Of a stretch of DNA of 9,725 nucleotides, positions 1 through 5,992 are shown in pieces. The notes beneath the pieces are model-generated. The model ran no database searches and was not told the DNA's origin. It saw only the letters and a program-made list of their open reading frames with translations. The DNA lies in NCBI GenBank assembly GCA_017998495.1, contig JAGOCY010000028.1, forward strand, positions 1 through 9,725. Direction: 5' to 3'. Position numbers and translations under genes: made by a program. Source of the stretch: Corallincola sp. Its GTDB lineage: Bacteria; Pseudomonadota; Gammaproteobacteria; Enterobacterales; Neiellaceae. Position 1 is the stretch's first letter; every line of letters begins with the position of its first letter.

Positions 1-134
1 ACTACAAGCCTCCCTTCAGCCGCTTTGTGAAGAAGGCTCACAAACCTCTGCAGCTCGCCATAGAAGATGCAGTAGAAGAGATCTGTGAGAACCCGGAAAT
101 AGGGGAAGCCAAGGTCGGCGACCTAACAGGCTGA
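1..134 (+). pseudogene. RelE/ParE-family toxin, truncated by IS (C-terminus lost)
   Basis: An open frame enters from the left edge (codons start at base 3) and reads YKPPFSRFVKKAHKPLQLAI..., then an acidic helix with EDAVEEIC, ...GEAKVGDLTG, and a TGA at 132-134. The basic FVKKAHKPLQ segment, the helix and the GEAKVGDL(x)G signature resemble type II toxins of the RelE/ParE superfamily, which cleave mRNA or inhibit gyrase. The subgroup is not resolvable. Such toxins are about 90-100 residues. Here 43 residues are visible and the match stops at the Gly-Asp-Leu turn, where the IS terminal repeat begins at 123. The catalytic C-terminal strands are therefore missing, and the last codons and the stop come from the IS end. 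It is presumably inactive. A partner antitoxin, if any, lies outside the window. The start codon is also outside. Confidence 0.72.
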
Positions 135-141
135 TGCAAAA
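123..141 (+). repeat. IS left terminal inverted repeat
   Basis: CTAACAGGCTGATGCAAAA matches the reverse complement of 1436-1454 in 18 of 19 positions (C versus G at position 9). Beyond it the match decays to scattered identities. In the frame of the interrupted toxin gene it encodes L-T-G-stop. Confidence 0.88.
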
Positions 142-231
142 ACCGGCGACACCGCGCCAGCACTGAGGTTCAGGTCGAATTTCATCATGACATCGTTTTC
201 CGGAATAGCTTTCGCGGCGGCTTCGAATTGT

Positions 232-259
232 CTTCGTGGCCGCAACGGCGACCACGAAG
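232..259. repeat. Inverted repeat inside the IS, downstream of the transposase
   Basis: CTTCGTGG (232-239) and CCACGAAG (252-259) are a perfect 8-bp inverted repeat around a 12-base spacer. It lies about 20 bases past the transposase stop codon in the direction of transcription. No T-run follows, so a rho-independent terminator is not supported. It may be a subterminal transposase-binding or mRNA-stabilising structure, or chance. Confidence 0.4.
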
Positions 260-279
260 GGCTGTTCGCGCGCCTGCGC

Positions 280-1371
280 TCATACCTTCACCTCCGAAAC
301 GCTCAACTTCGCGATTCGGAGCAAGTTGTATGCGGCACCGGAAATGAAGGCCGCCATCTGAGTCCTCGCCTGGCCGATGAAACGGGTCTTTCGCAATCCG
401 CCGACCGTTTTCAACCAACCGAAGATCTCCTCGACGCGCTTTCGCTTTCGCTGGCTGACCCGGTAGCCCTCGGTTCGGGTGGTTCGACCATCCAGGCCGG
501 GCGTCTTCCGATCCTTGATGCGCGCGATGTGCGGTCGCACCGCGTGCTCGCGCAGGTGCCCGACAAATTCCTTCACGTGATAGCCCTTGTCGGCGCCGAG
601 CGTCTTGGGGTGAATGTGCCGTCGACGTGCGCGAGTGAGCAGCTGCCGCGCGGCACGGTGCTCGACCTGGGTCGATTCGGTGATGAGGATGTCGACGCAC
701 AGCCCATTGCGGTTCTCCATGAGCACATGCCCGCCATAGCTGAGCTTGGCCGGCTGGCCGTTGCCCTTGCGCATGAGTCGAGACTCGGGATCGGTCGTAC
801 TTTGATGCGTGGCGTTCGAGCGCTTCTCGCCCTTGAAGTCGACCATCCCGGTGCCGTCATCACCGTCCTTGGGCGGGGTGCCATCCCTGGGCTTAAAACT
901 CTTGAACGAAGCCCAGGCATCGATCAGCGTGCCGTCGACCGTGAAGTGGTCCGAGGACAGCAGCTTCTGCTTGCGGGCCAGATTGACGACCTCATCGAAG
1001 AAGCGTCGGGCCACGTCGGTGGCAACCAGGCGCTCGCGCAGGCGGCTGAAGTTCGACTGGTCCAGCGTCGGGCTCTCGAGATCCATGTCGAGGAACCAGC
1101 GGAACAGGATGTTGTAGTCGAGTTGTTCGCAGAACTGCCGGTCCGAGCGAACCGAATACAGTGCGATCAGCAATTGCGCTTTGAGCAGACGCTCCGGCGG
1201 AATCGACGGGCGGCCGACCGACGAATACAACGCGTCCAACTCCGCAGAAATGGCGGCCAGGGCGCGGTCCGCCAAACGCTTCACCCGTCGCAACGGATGA
1301 TCTACCGGTACGCGCGCCTCCGGCGAGAAGTAGTGGAACATCGAGGACTGGGGGTCGAGTTGGCCGCGCAT
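280..1371 (-). CDS. IS5-family DDE transposase
   Basis: This 363-residue protein catalyses cut-and-paste movement of the surrounding element. The N-terminal part (about 10-115), including FHYFSPEARVPVDHPLR, GRPSIPPERLLKAQLL and LDYNILFRWFLD, matches the DUF772-type N-terminal domain of IS5/IS1182-like transposases. The RNaseH-fold catalytic part follows with the DDE triad: D146 in FTVDGTLIDAWAS, D261 in GADKGYH and E314 in KRVEEIFGWLK. Around E314 the R-x3-E-x6-K spacing typical of IS4/IS5 enzymes is kept (R310, E314, K321). A charged, disordered-looking insert with GDDGTG lies at about 160-190. Length and motifs are complete, so the enzyme could be active. The ATG at 1371 is 83 bases inside the right end of the element, with no strong Shine-Dalgarno sequence. 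A long overlapping antisense frame is a GC-driven shadow. Confidence 0.93.
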   Translation of the reverse strand: MRGQLDPQSSMFHYFSPEARVPVDHPLRRVKRLADRALAAISAELDALYSSVGRPSIPPERLLKAQLLIALYSVRSDRQFCEQLDYNILFRWFLDMDLESPTLDQSNFSRLRERLVATDVARRFFDEVVNLARKQKLLSSDHFTVDGTLIDAWASFKSFKPRDGTPPKDGDDGTGMVDFKGEKRSNATHQSTTDPESRLMRKGNGQPAKLSYGGHVLMENRNGLCVDILITESTQVEHRAARQLLTRARRRHIHPKTLGADKGYHVKEFVGHLREHAVRPHIARIKDRKTPGLDGRTTRTEGYRVSQRKRKRVEEIFGWLKTVGGLRKTRFIGQARTQMAAFISGAAYNLLRIAKLSVSEVKV

Positions 1372-1435
1372 CGTTACTGTGCAAGGGATCTGGGAGTGTT
1401 TCTATGACAAGCAGTTCTTCGGATCGTTCACGGAC

Positions 1436-1454
1436 TTTTGCATCACCCTGTTAG
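1436..1454 (-). repeat. IS right terminal inverted repeat
   Basis: Read on the minus strand this is CTAACAGGGTGATGCAAAA, the partner of 123-141 with one mismatch. In the minus-strand frame of the adjacent chemotaxis receptor fragment it supplies L-T-G-stop (TGA at 1445-1443), as the left repeat does for the toxin fragment. Confidence 0.88.
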
Positions 1455-1577
1455 CGCGTTGCGCTCGGTGGCTTGTTGCAGCCGGTAGTAAGCGACCGCG
1501 CCGAGACTGCCAACCCCCGTCAACCCCATCAACACGACCAGAACCATCAACCGGCCAAGGGAGAGAATTCGGTTCAC
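1443..1577 (-). pseudogene. Methyl-accepting chemotaxis protein, N-terminal fragment cut by IS
   Basis: On the minus strand, from GTG at 1577, the frame reads MNRILSLGRLMVLVVLMGLT, then GVGSLGAVAYYRLQQATERNA, and ends in the IS inverted repeat at TGA 1443-1445 (44 codons). A short basic N-terminus, one hydrophobic helix (about residues 8-31) and a helical Gln/Glu-rich start of a periplasmic domain are typical of methyl-accepting chemotaxis proteins with a four-helix-bundle sensor. The rest of the receptor (second membrane helix, HAMP, signalling domain) is absent, so the gene is broken. CAGGG lies just before the GTG; an internal ATG at 1547 is an alternative start. It begins 60 bases after the malY-like gene on the same strand. 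Assignment rests on the N-terminal pattern alone, so another single-pass membrane sensor such as a histidine kinase is possible. Confidence 0.55.
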
Positions 1578-1637
1578 CAGCCCTGTTCCCGTCTGTTGTT
1601 ACTTGCCTGCAGCAGGCGGTTGCCTTGAGTGTAGCGA

Positions 1638-2792
1638 TCAAGGGGCGATCACGCCCGCCTGCTCCAGCGCCGTGGCACAACGGGCCAGCCCCTCAGCCAA
1701 CTGCATGCGACTGCAGCCGAAATTCAGGCGCAGATGGCCGGGGGCCCCAAAAGGGGCGCCATCCGACAGCCCGACACCATGCTGTTCAAACCAGGCGGCG
1801 GGATCGCCAAGACCCACGCCGCGCAGATCGACCCAGCTCAGATAGGTCGCTTGCGGCTGACTGTGACTGAGACCAAAACGCTGCCACAGCGCCGCCACCT
1901 GCTGGCTGTTGGCCTGCAGGTAACGACACTGCTGATCCAGCCAGTCACCGCCCTCATTCAAGGCCGCCTCAGCGGCCACCAGCCCCAGCAGGTTGGGCGA
2001 TGGCAGTAGCCCATGCATGGCATTCTTGAAACGCGAGCGCAGCTTCGGCTCGGCAATCAAGGCCCAGGCACAGCCCAAGCCAGCCAGATTGAAACTCTTG
2101 GAGGGGGCCATCAGCACAATACTGCGGCGTGCAGCATCATCACTGATCGCTGCAAAGGGCTGATGACGCAGCCCAGGTTCGAGCAGCAGATCGCAGTGGA
2201 TCTCGTCGCTGCACACCAGCAGATCATGATCTGCTGCCAGCTGAGCCAAGGCTGCCAGCTCATCCGGGTGATAGACGGTGCCAGTGGGGTTGTGCGGGTT
2301 ACAGAACAGCAGCAGCTGGCCGCGGCCACTGATGGCCCGCTCCACCACCTGCGGCAACAACTGCCAGCGGCCATCAACATGGCTCAGCGGTAGCGGCTGA
2401 ATGGTGCGGCCGGCGGCTTTGACTGCCTCAAAAAACGGTGGATAAACCGGGGTTGGTACCAGCACCGGCAGATCGGCGGGCGCCAGCGCCCGCACCACCA
2501 GATGCAGCGCCGGCACCAGCCCCGGTAGATAAACCACCGAGGCCCCCTCCGGCTGCCACTGATAGCGAGCCGCGCACCAACGACGGATAGCGCTGGTAAG
2601 GGCAGCACTGGGCCGACCGTAGCCAAACAGGCCGTGGGCCACCCGCTGCTGCAACGCCGCCAGCACTGCCGGCGGAGCCATGAATTCGGAATCCGCCACC
2701 CACATCGGCAACACGTCGCGGCCGGCATAGCGGCCCCACTTGCTGCTATCACTGCCGGTACGGTCATGGATCTGGTCGAAATCGAACGCCAT
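1638..2792 (-). CDS. MalY/PatB-family PLP-dependent cystathionine beta-lyase / aminotransferase
   Basis: A fold-type I PLP enzyme of the MalY/PatB branch, which cleaves the C-S bond of cystathionine or cysteine conjugates to give pyruvate, ammonia and a thiol. From ATG 2792 it is 384 residues, the usual size. Landmarks in order: MAFDFDQIHDR at the N-terminus, LPMWVADSEFMAPPAV (28-43), the FGYGRPS loop (56-62), CNPHNPTG (164-171), SDEIHCDLL (195-203) with the ring-nitrogen Asp196, SKSFNLAGL (231-239) with the Schiff-base Lys232, and LRLNFGCSR (354-362) with the carboxylate-binding Arg355. In-frame starts also exist at GTG 2813 and ATG 2810. I prefer 2792 because GGGGAG lies just upstream and FDFD is the family's usual start. 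It is divergent from pldB and was followed by the now-broken chemotaxis gene. The true substrate cannot be told from sequence. Confidence 0.9.
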   Translation of the reverse strand: MAFDFDQIHDRTGSDSSKWGRYAGRDVLPMWVADSEFMAPPAVLAALQQRVAHGLFGYGRPSAALTSAIRRWCAARYQWQPEGASVVYLPGLVPALHLVVRALAPADLPVLVPTPVYPPFFEAVKAAGRTIQPLPLSHVDGRWQLLPQVVERAISGRGQLLLFCNPHNPTGTVYHPDELAALAQLAADHDLLVCSDEIHCDLLLEPGLRHQPFAAISDDAARRSIVLMAPSKSFNLAGLGCAWALIAEPKLRSRFKNAMHGLLPSPNLLGLVAAEAALNEGGDWLDQQCRYLQANSQQVAALWQRFGLSHSQPQATYLSWVDLRGVGLGDPAAWFEQHGVGLSDGAPFGAPGHLRLNFGCSRMQLAEGLARCATALEQAGVIAP

Positions 2793-2832
2793 CGGCTCCC
2801 CGCTACCCATCACCGCCCACCATGGACCCCGT

Positions 2833-2862
2833 ATTCAAGCGGTGGCCTGCCACAGCCGTCAA
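2833..2862 (-). promoter_or_regulatory. Candidate sigma70 promoter for the malY/patB-like gene
   Basis: On the minus strand, TTGACG (2862-2857, 5/6 match to the -35 consensus) is followed after 18 bases by TTGAAT (2838-2833, 4/6 to the -10). Transcription would start about 30 bases before the chosen ATG at 2792. Pattern match only. Confidence 0.42.
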
Positions 2863-2872
2863 GGCATTGGCC

Positions 2873-2900
2873 TGCACATACAGGCGCGGCGGGTTATAGT
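2873..2900 (+). promoter_or_regulatory. Candidate sigma70 promoter for pldB-yigL
   Basis: TGCACA (2873-2878, 4/6) and TATAGT (2895-2900, 5/6) are separated by 16 bases, with a likely start near 2907, leaving a leader of about 45 bases to the pldB GTG. It lies back-to-back with the malY-side promoter in the divergent gap. Pattern match only. Confidence 0.5.
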
Positions 2901-2952
2901 GGCAACGTGGCAACTGACAGCCGCGCTCTGTGTTTATCAGCCAGGAGTAGTT

Positions 2953-3966
2953 GTGGCCGCTGACGGCGCACCTTTTATCAGTAGTGAAGCGACCCTCATC
3001 GAGCGTCAGGCGGCCATCGCCAGCAACCTTGCGGCCAGCCGCCGTCCCCTGCGCTGGCAAGGCCAGGGCGGCATTGAACTGGTCGGCGAGGCCTTTGGCA
3101 GCCGCCACGCCGAACGCGCCGTGCTGCTGGTCAGTGGCCGGGTCGAGACCTTTCTCAAGTACGATGAGCTGACCGATGAGCTGCTGCGCAATGGCTATGC
3201 GGTCTACCGTTTCGACCATCGCGGCCAAGGCCTCTCTGGCCGCCTGCTGGCCGATCGTCACAAGGGCCATATCGACAGCTACGCGGCTTTTATTGCCGAT
3301 CTGCAGCAGGTGATCGCCTCGATCAGCGGCAACGGCCACCACCGTCACCTGCTGCTGATCGCGCACTCGATGGGGGCCTGTATCAGCGCCCTGGCCTTGG
3401 CTGAACGGCACACCACCGCCATTACCGGCGCCGCCCTCTGCTCGCCCATGGTGCGCCTTAAAAGTGGCGGCCTGCCCCACTGGGCGGCCATGCTATGGCT
3501 CAACCTGTGGCATCTGCTGCAGCACTGGCTTAAGCGCGCCAGCGGCGACTCGCCCTACTTCCGCCGTGGCGGCCCCTATCGGGAACGGCCGTTCGAGGGC
3601 AATCACATCAGCCACAGCCTGATCCGTTACCGCTTGTTCCGCACCATGCTGGCCGCCCACCCCGAGGCCCAACTCGGCGACCCAACCCTGGCGTGGGTCG
3701 CCCGCAGCTTCCGCGCCGCCGCCCGCGCCGTGACCCTAGCCAGCCAGATCCGCACCCCGCTGCTGGTGCTCGAAGCGGGTGCTGACCCGCTGATCGACCC
3801 ACGCGGCATCGCCCGCTTCTGCCTGCGCGCCCCCCACTGCCGTTACCTGCGCATCGATAACGCCCGTCACGAACTGCTGTTCGAAAGCGACCCCATGCGT
3901 CAGCAGGCGCTGCAGGCGATCTACCGTTTTTTCGACCACTGCTGTAGTGGAGCCCACTCACCATGA
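2953..3966 (+). CDS. pldB: Lysophospholipase L2-like alpha/beta hydrolase
   Basis: PldB hydrolyses lysophospholipids at the inner membrane. The 337-residue product matches the E. coli PldB pattern: SGRVETFLKYDEL (61-73), FDHRGQGLSGRLLADRHKGH (87-106), the nucleophile elbow AHSMGACIS (137-145) with Ser139, the acid in EAGADPLID (Asp278 or Asp282) and ARHELLFESD (304-313) with His306. There is no signal peptide or clear transmembrane helix, as in E. coli PldB. The start is GTG 2953, because AGGAG (2943-2947) sits five bases before it and the homology begins soon after. The frame stays open upstream to 2740, but that stretch overlaps the divergent gene and looks non-coding. The stop overlaps the next ATG (ATGA), and the next gene is yigL, as in E. 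coli. That synteny strengthens the name. Confidence 0.88.
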   Translation: MAADGAPFISSEATLIERQAAIASNLAASRRPLRWQGQGGIELVGEAFGSRHAERAVLLVSGRVETFLKYDELTDELLRNGYAVYRFDHRGQGLSGRLLADRHKGHIDSYAAFIADLQQVIASISGNGHHRHLLLIAHSMGACISALALAERHTTAITGAALCSPMVRLKSGGLPHWAAMLWLNLWHLLQHWLKRASGDSPYFRRGGPYRERPFEGNHISHSLIRYRLFRTMLAAHPEAQLGDPTLAWVARSFRAAARAVTLASQIRTPLLVLEAGADPLIDPRGIARFCLRAPHCRYLRIDNARHELLFESDPMRQQALQAIYRFFDHCCSGAHSP

Positions 3967-4769
3967 TCCATCTCATCGTCACCGACCTCGACGGCACGCT
4001 GCTCACCCCCGACCATCAGCTGCTGCCCTTCACCATCGCCACCTTGCGCGCAGTGGCCGCTTCCGGCCGTCAGCTGGTGATCGCCTCGGGACGGCCATGG
4101 CGCGATGTCAGCCATTTTCGTAATGAACTGCAGCTGCCGATGATGCTGATCACCAGCAACGGCGCCCGCGTCCACGACCAAAGCGGCCACCTGCTGTTTC
4201 GCCACGACCTGCCGCCAGCGCTGGTAAGCGAACTGCTGGCCCTGAAAACGCCACCTGAGTTCCATCTCAACCTCTACGTTGACGATGAGTGGCTGGTGGT
4301 CGACGACTACCCGGAGCTTCTGGATTTCTATACCGCCAGCGGTTTCGGCTACCGCCGCATGACCCGCGAGCAGCTGCCACGGAGCGGTGTATCCAAGCTG
4401 TTCTGGGTCGGCCCCCCCGCCCAACTCAATCAATGGCAACAACAACTTGAGCTACACTTCGGTAACAGCATCCATGCGGTATTCTCCAACCGTGACTGCC
4501 TTGAGGTGATGGCCGCCGGCGTCAGCAAAGGGGAAGCCCTGCAGGTCGTGCTCGACAGCCACGGGCTGGAGGCCAGTCAGGTGATGGCCTTCGGCGATGG
4601 CCTCAATGATCTCGAAATGCTGCGGGCGGCCGGCCACCCGCGGCTGATGGTCAATGCCGATCCGCGTCTGGTGGCGCAACTGGCAACGGCAGAGCAGATT
4701 GGCCACTGCCGCGATCAGGCAGTAGCAACCTATCTGCAGCAATGGCTGGTCACGGATGGTGCGCGGTAA
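3963..4769 (+). CDS. yigL: Cof-type HAD phosphatase, YigL-like (pyridoxal phosphate phosphatase)
   Basis: A cytoplasmic haloacid dehalogenase-superfamily phosphatase with a type IIB (Cof) cap. All motifs are present in 268 residues: motif I TDLDGTLLTPDH with nucleophile Asp8 and acid Asp10; motif II in IASGRP (Ser42), followed by ITSNGARVHD (63-72); motif III Lys189 in GVSKGEAL; motif IV AFGDGLNDLEML (209-220) with Asp212 and Asp216. The cap covers about 82-185. ITSNGARVHD, DDEW and CLEVMAAGVSKG are close to E. coli YigL, which dephosphorylates pyridoxal 5'-phosphate and some sugar phosphates. It is translationally coupled to pldB by a 4-base overlap, the same order as in E. coli. A PLP enzyme is encoded divergently next door, a suggestive but unproven link. 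Orthology is likely; the physiological substrate is inferred. Confidence 0.9.
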   Translation: MIHLIVTDLDGTLLTPDHQLLPFTIATLRAVAASGRQLVIASGRPWRDVSHFRNELQLPMMLITSNGARVHDQSGHLLFRHDLPPALVSELLALKTPPEFHLNLYVDDEWLVVDDYPELLDFYTASGFGYRRMTREQLPRSGVSKLFWVGPPAQLNQWQQQLELHFGNSIHAVFSNRDCLEVMAAGVSKGEALQVVLDSHGLEASQVMAFGDGLNDLEMLRAAGHPRLMVNADPRLVAQLATAEQIGHCRDQAVATYLQQWLVTDGAR

Positions 4770-4806
4770 CAAAACTGATCTGGATCGCTATTTGCTGGTG
4801 CAAGTG

Positions 4807-4836
4807 GTCAAAAACAGATCGATGCTGTGATACATT
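4807..4836 (+). promoter_or_regulatory. Weak extended -10 promoter candidate before the DUF4124 gene
   Basis: TGATACATT (4828-4836) reads as an extended -10 (TGn then TACATT, 4/6). The -35 region at about 4807-4813 is poor, which an extended -10 can tolerate. A start near 4843 would leave a leader of about 38 bases. It lies in the 111-bp gap after yigL, where no terminator hairpin is evident. Confidence 0.3.
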
Positions 4837-4880
4837 GTCGCGCCGGTTGCCCCTGCTCGATTTTGGTGGAGTTCTGAGCC

Positions 4881-5354
4881 ATGACCACGCGTTCACTGCT
4901 TCTGTTACTGACCCTGATGCTGAGCAAGGCGGCCGTCGCTGGCGTCTATCAGTGCGCCGATGGCACCTTCAGTGACCGTCCATGCGCCGATCCCGGCGGC
5001 AAATCGGTCAATCTGCATGCGGCTCCCCAAGCCCCTGCCCAGTTTGATGGCCTGGGTGAAGTACAGACCATCGATGTGGTGGCTGGCCGTGCCAGCGGCG
5101 CTGCCGCTGCCAATACCAGCTCCTGCAACCTGGCCGATTACCAAACCAAAGCCGCCATCGATCAGGGGATCAAAACCTGGTCGGTTAGCCGCTGCATGAC
5201 CATGGATCAGGTTGAACGTGTCACCCGTCGCGCCCAGTACGACCAGTTCCGTCATACCAACGGCCAGGGTCAGGAAGTGGTTGAGTGGGTCTATAACGGC
5301 CTGCAGCCGGGGCGCGTGGTCTTTGTTGATGGCCGGGTGGTCGATCTGCGCTGA
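4881..5354 (+). CDS. Secreted DUF4124 domain protein
   Basis: A 157-residue protein with a clear Sec signal peptide (MTTRSLLLLLTLMLSKAAVA, predicted cleavage after Ala20). GVYQCADGTFSDRPC (21-35) follows, the hallmark of the DUF4124 domain: a short beta-rich module with a Tyr-x-Cys and a second Cys, common in periplasmic proteins of gammaproteobacteria and of unknown function. A low-complexity linker (about 66-80) leads to a C-terminal half (82-157). Its GIKTWSVSR...QVERVTRRAQ...VEWVYNG...VVFVDGRVVDL pattern is reminiscent of BamE/SmpA-like or DUF2845 modules. Four cysteines (25, 35, 82, 105) could form two disulfides. GGAG (4868-4871) precedes the ATG by nine bases. It lies 39 bases before lemA on the same strand and may share its transcript. 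The role is unknown. Confidence 0.8.
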   Translation: MTTRSLLLLLTLMLSKAAVAGVYQCADGTFSDRPCADPGGKSVNLHAAPQAPAQFDGLGEVQTIDVVAGRASGAAAANTSSCNLADYQTKAAIDQGIKTWSVSRCMTMDQVERVTRRAQYDQFRHTNGQGQEVVEWVYNGLQPGRVVFVDGRVVDLR

Positions 5355-5393
5355 GCCTGCGGCTCTTCAGTTCCATCGCAGGGAGTATTTGAC

Positions 5394-5978
5394 ATGGGAT
5401 TGTGGATACTGCTGGCGCTGCTGCTGGCTCTCCTCGTTTACGCCATCAGCCTGTATAACGGGTTGGTGGCTGGCCGTAACAACTTCCGTAATGCGTTTTC
5501 CCAGATCGATGTGCAGCTAACCCGGCGCTACGAGCTGATCCCCAATCTGGTGGAAGCCGCCAAAGGCTACCTCAACCACGAAAAGAGCACACTGGAAGCG
5601 GTTCTGGCGGCGCGTAATGGCGCCTCAGCAGCCAGCAAGGCGGCGGCCGCCAACCCGGATAGCGGTGCCGCGATCAATGCGTTGAGCGCCGCAGAAGGGT
5701 TGCTGGGCAGTGCTCTGGGACGCTTCTATGCGGTCGCCGAGGCCTATCCCGAGCTCAAGGCCGACGCCACCATCAGTCGCCTGATGGAAGAGCTGGCCAG
5801 CACCGAGAACCGCATCGCCTTTGCCCGTCAGGCCTATAACGATGCGGTGATGAACTACAACAACAGCCGTGAGCAGTTCCCTGGCAACCTGGTCGCCAAC
5901 CGCTACGGCTTTGTCGCTGCCAGCTTGCTGGAGATCGGCGCTGACAGCCATCGTCAGGCCCCCGCCGTCAAATTCTGA
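5394..5978 (+). CDS. lemA: LemA family protein
   Basis: LemA proteins are small membrane-anchored helical-bundle proteins of unclear function, very often encoded next to M48 proteases or TPM-domain proteins. This 194-residue product has an N-terminal hydrophobic anchor (residues 2-20) followed by the family signatures: YNGLVAGRNNFRNAFSQIDV (21-40), LTRRYELIPNLVEAAKGYLN (42-61), AEAYPELKA (115-123), ENRIAFARQAYNDAVMNYNN (138-157) and FPGNLVANRYGF (162-173). Length is normal for the family. An Ala-rich segment (78-100) between the first two helices is slightly expanded. GGGAG at 5381-5385 sits eight bases before ATG 5394. The M48 protease gene starts 14 bases after its stop, so the two are almost certainly co-transcribed and probably act together at the inner membrane. 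Confidence 0.93.
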   Translation: MGLWILLALLLALLVYAISLYNGLVAGRNNFRNAFSQIDVQLTRRYELIPNLVEAAKGYLNHEKSTLEAVLAARNGASAASKAAAANPDSGAAINALSAAEGLLGSALGRFYAVAEAYPELKADATISRLMEELASTENRIAFARQAYNDAVMNYNNSREQFPGNLVANRYGFVAASLLEIGADSHRQAPAVKF

Positions 5979-5992
5979 GCCCGGTTCCAGCC

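Larger units (their letters stand above)
123..1454 (-). mobile_element. IS5-family insertion sequence, apparently complete
   Basis: A 1332-bp element bounded by 19-bp terminal inverted repeats with one mismatch (123-141 and 1436-1454). It carries one full-length DDE transposase on the minus strand. Size, single ORF and transposase type fit the IS5 family. The outermost four bases are CTAA on the left and TTAG on the right. They can be read as the tips of the inverted repeats, or as two YTAR-type target sites of the kind IS5-family elements use; in that case the element proper is 127-1450. No identical direct repeat flanks it under either reading. The left flank is a toxin gene and the right flank a chemotaxis receptor gene, so the junctions come from two different loci. 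Confidence 0.85.

Noticed and set aside
187..1407. Long plus-strand open frame (406 codons) antisense to the transposase
   Set aside because: It lies entirely over the DDE transposase, has no recognisable motif, is rich in Arg/Leu/Val as expected from reading GC-rich codons backwards, and has no ribosome binding site.
123..1454. CTAA/TTAG at the IS ends as a normal target site duplication
   Set aside because: A target duplication must be a direct repeat. These two are reverse complements, so they are either inverted-repeat tips or two different target sites.
2740..2952. N-terminal extension of the pldB frame to the ATG at 2740
   Set aside because: It would overlap the start of the divergent lyase gene and both candidate promoters, has no homology, and a better start exists at GTG 2953 with AGGAG five bases upstream.
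2803..3480. Minus-strand frame of 225 codons opposite pldB
   Set aside because: It is a shadow of the pldB reading frame with no motif; the plus strand carries the catalytic signatures.
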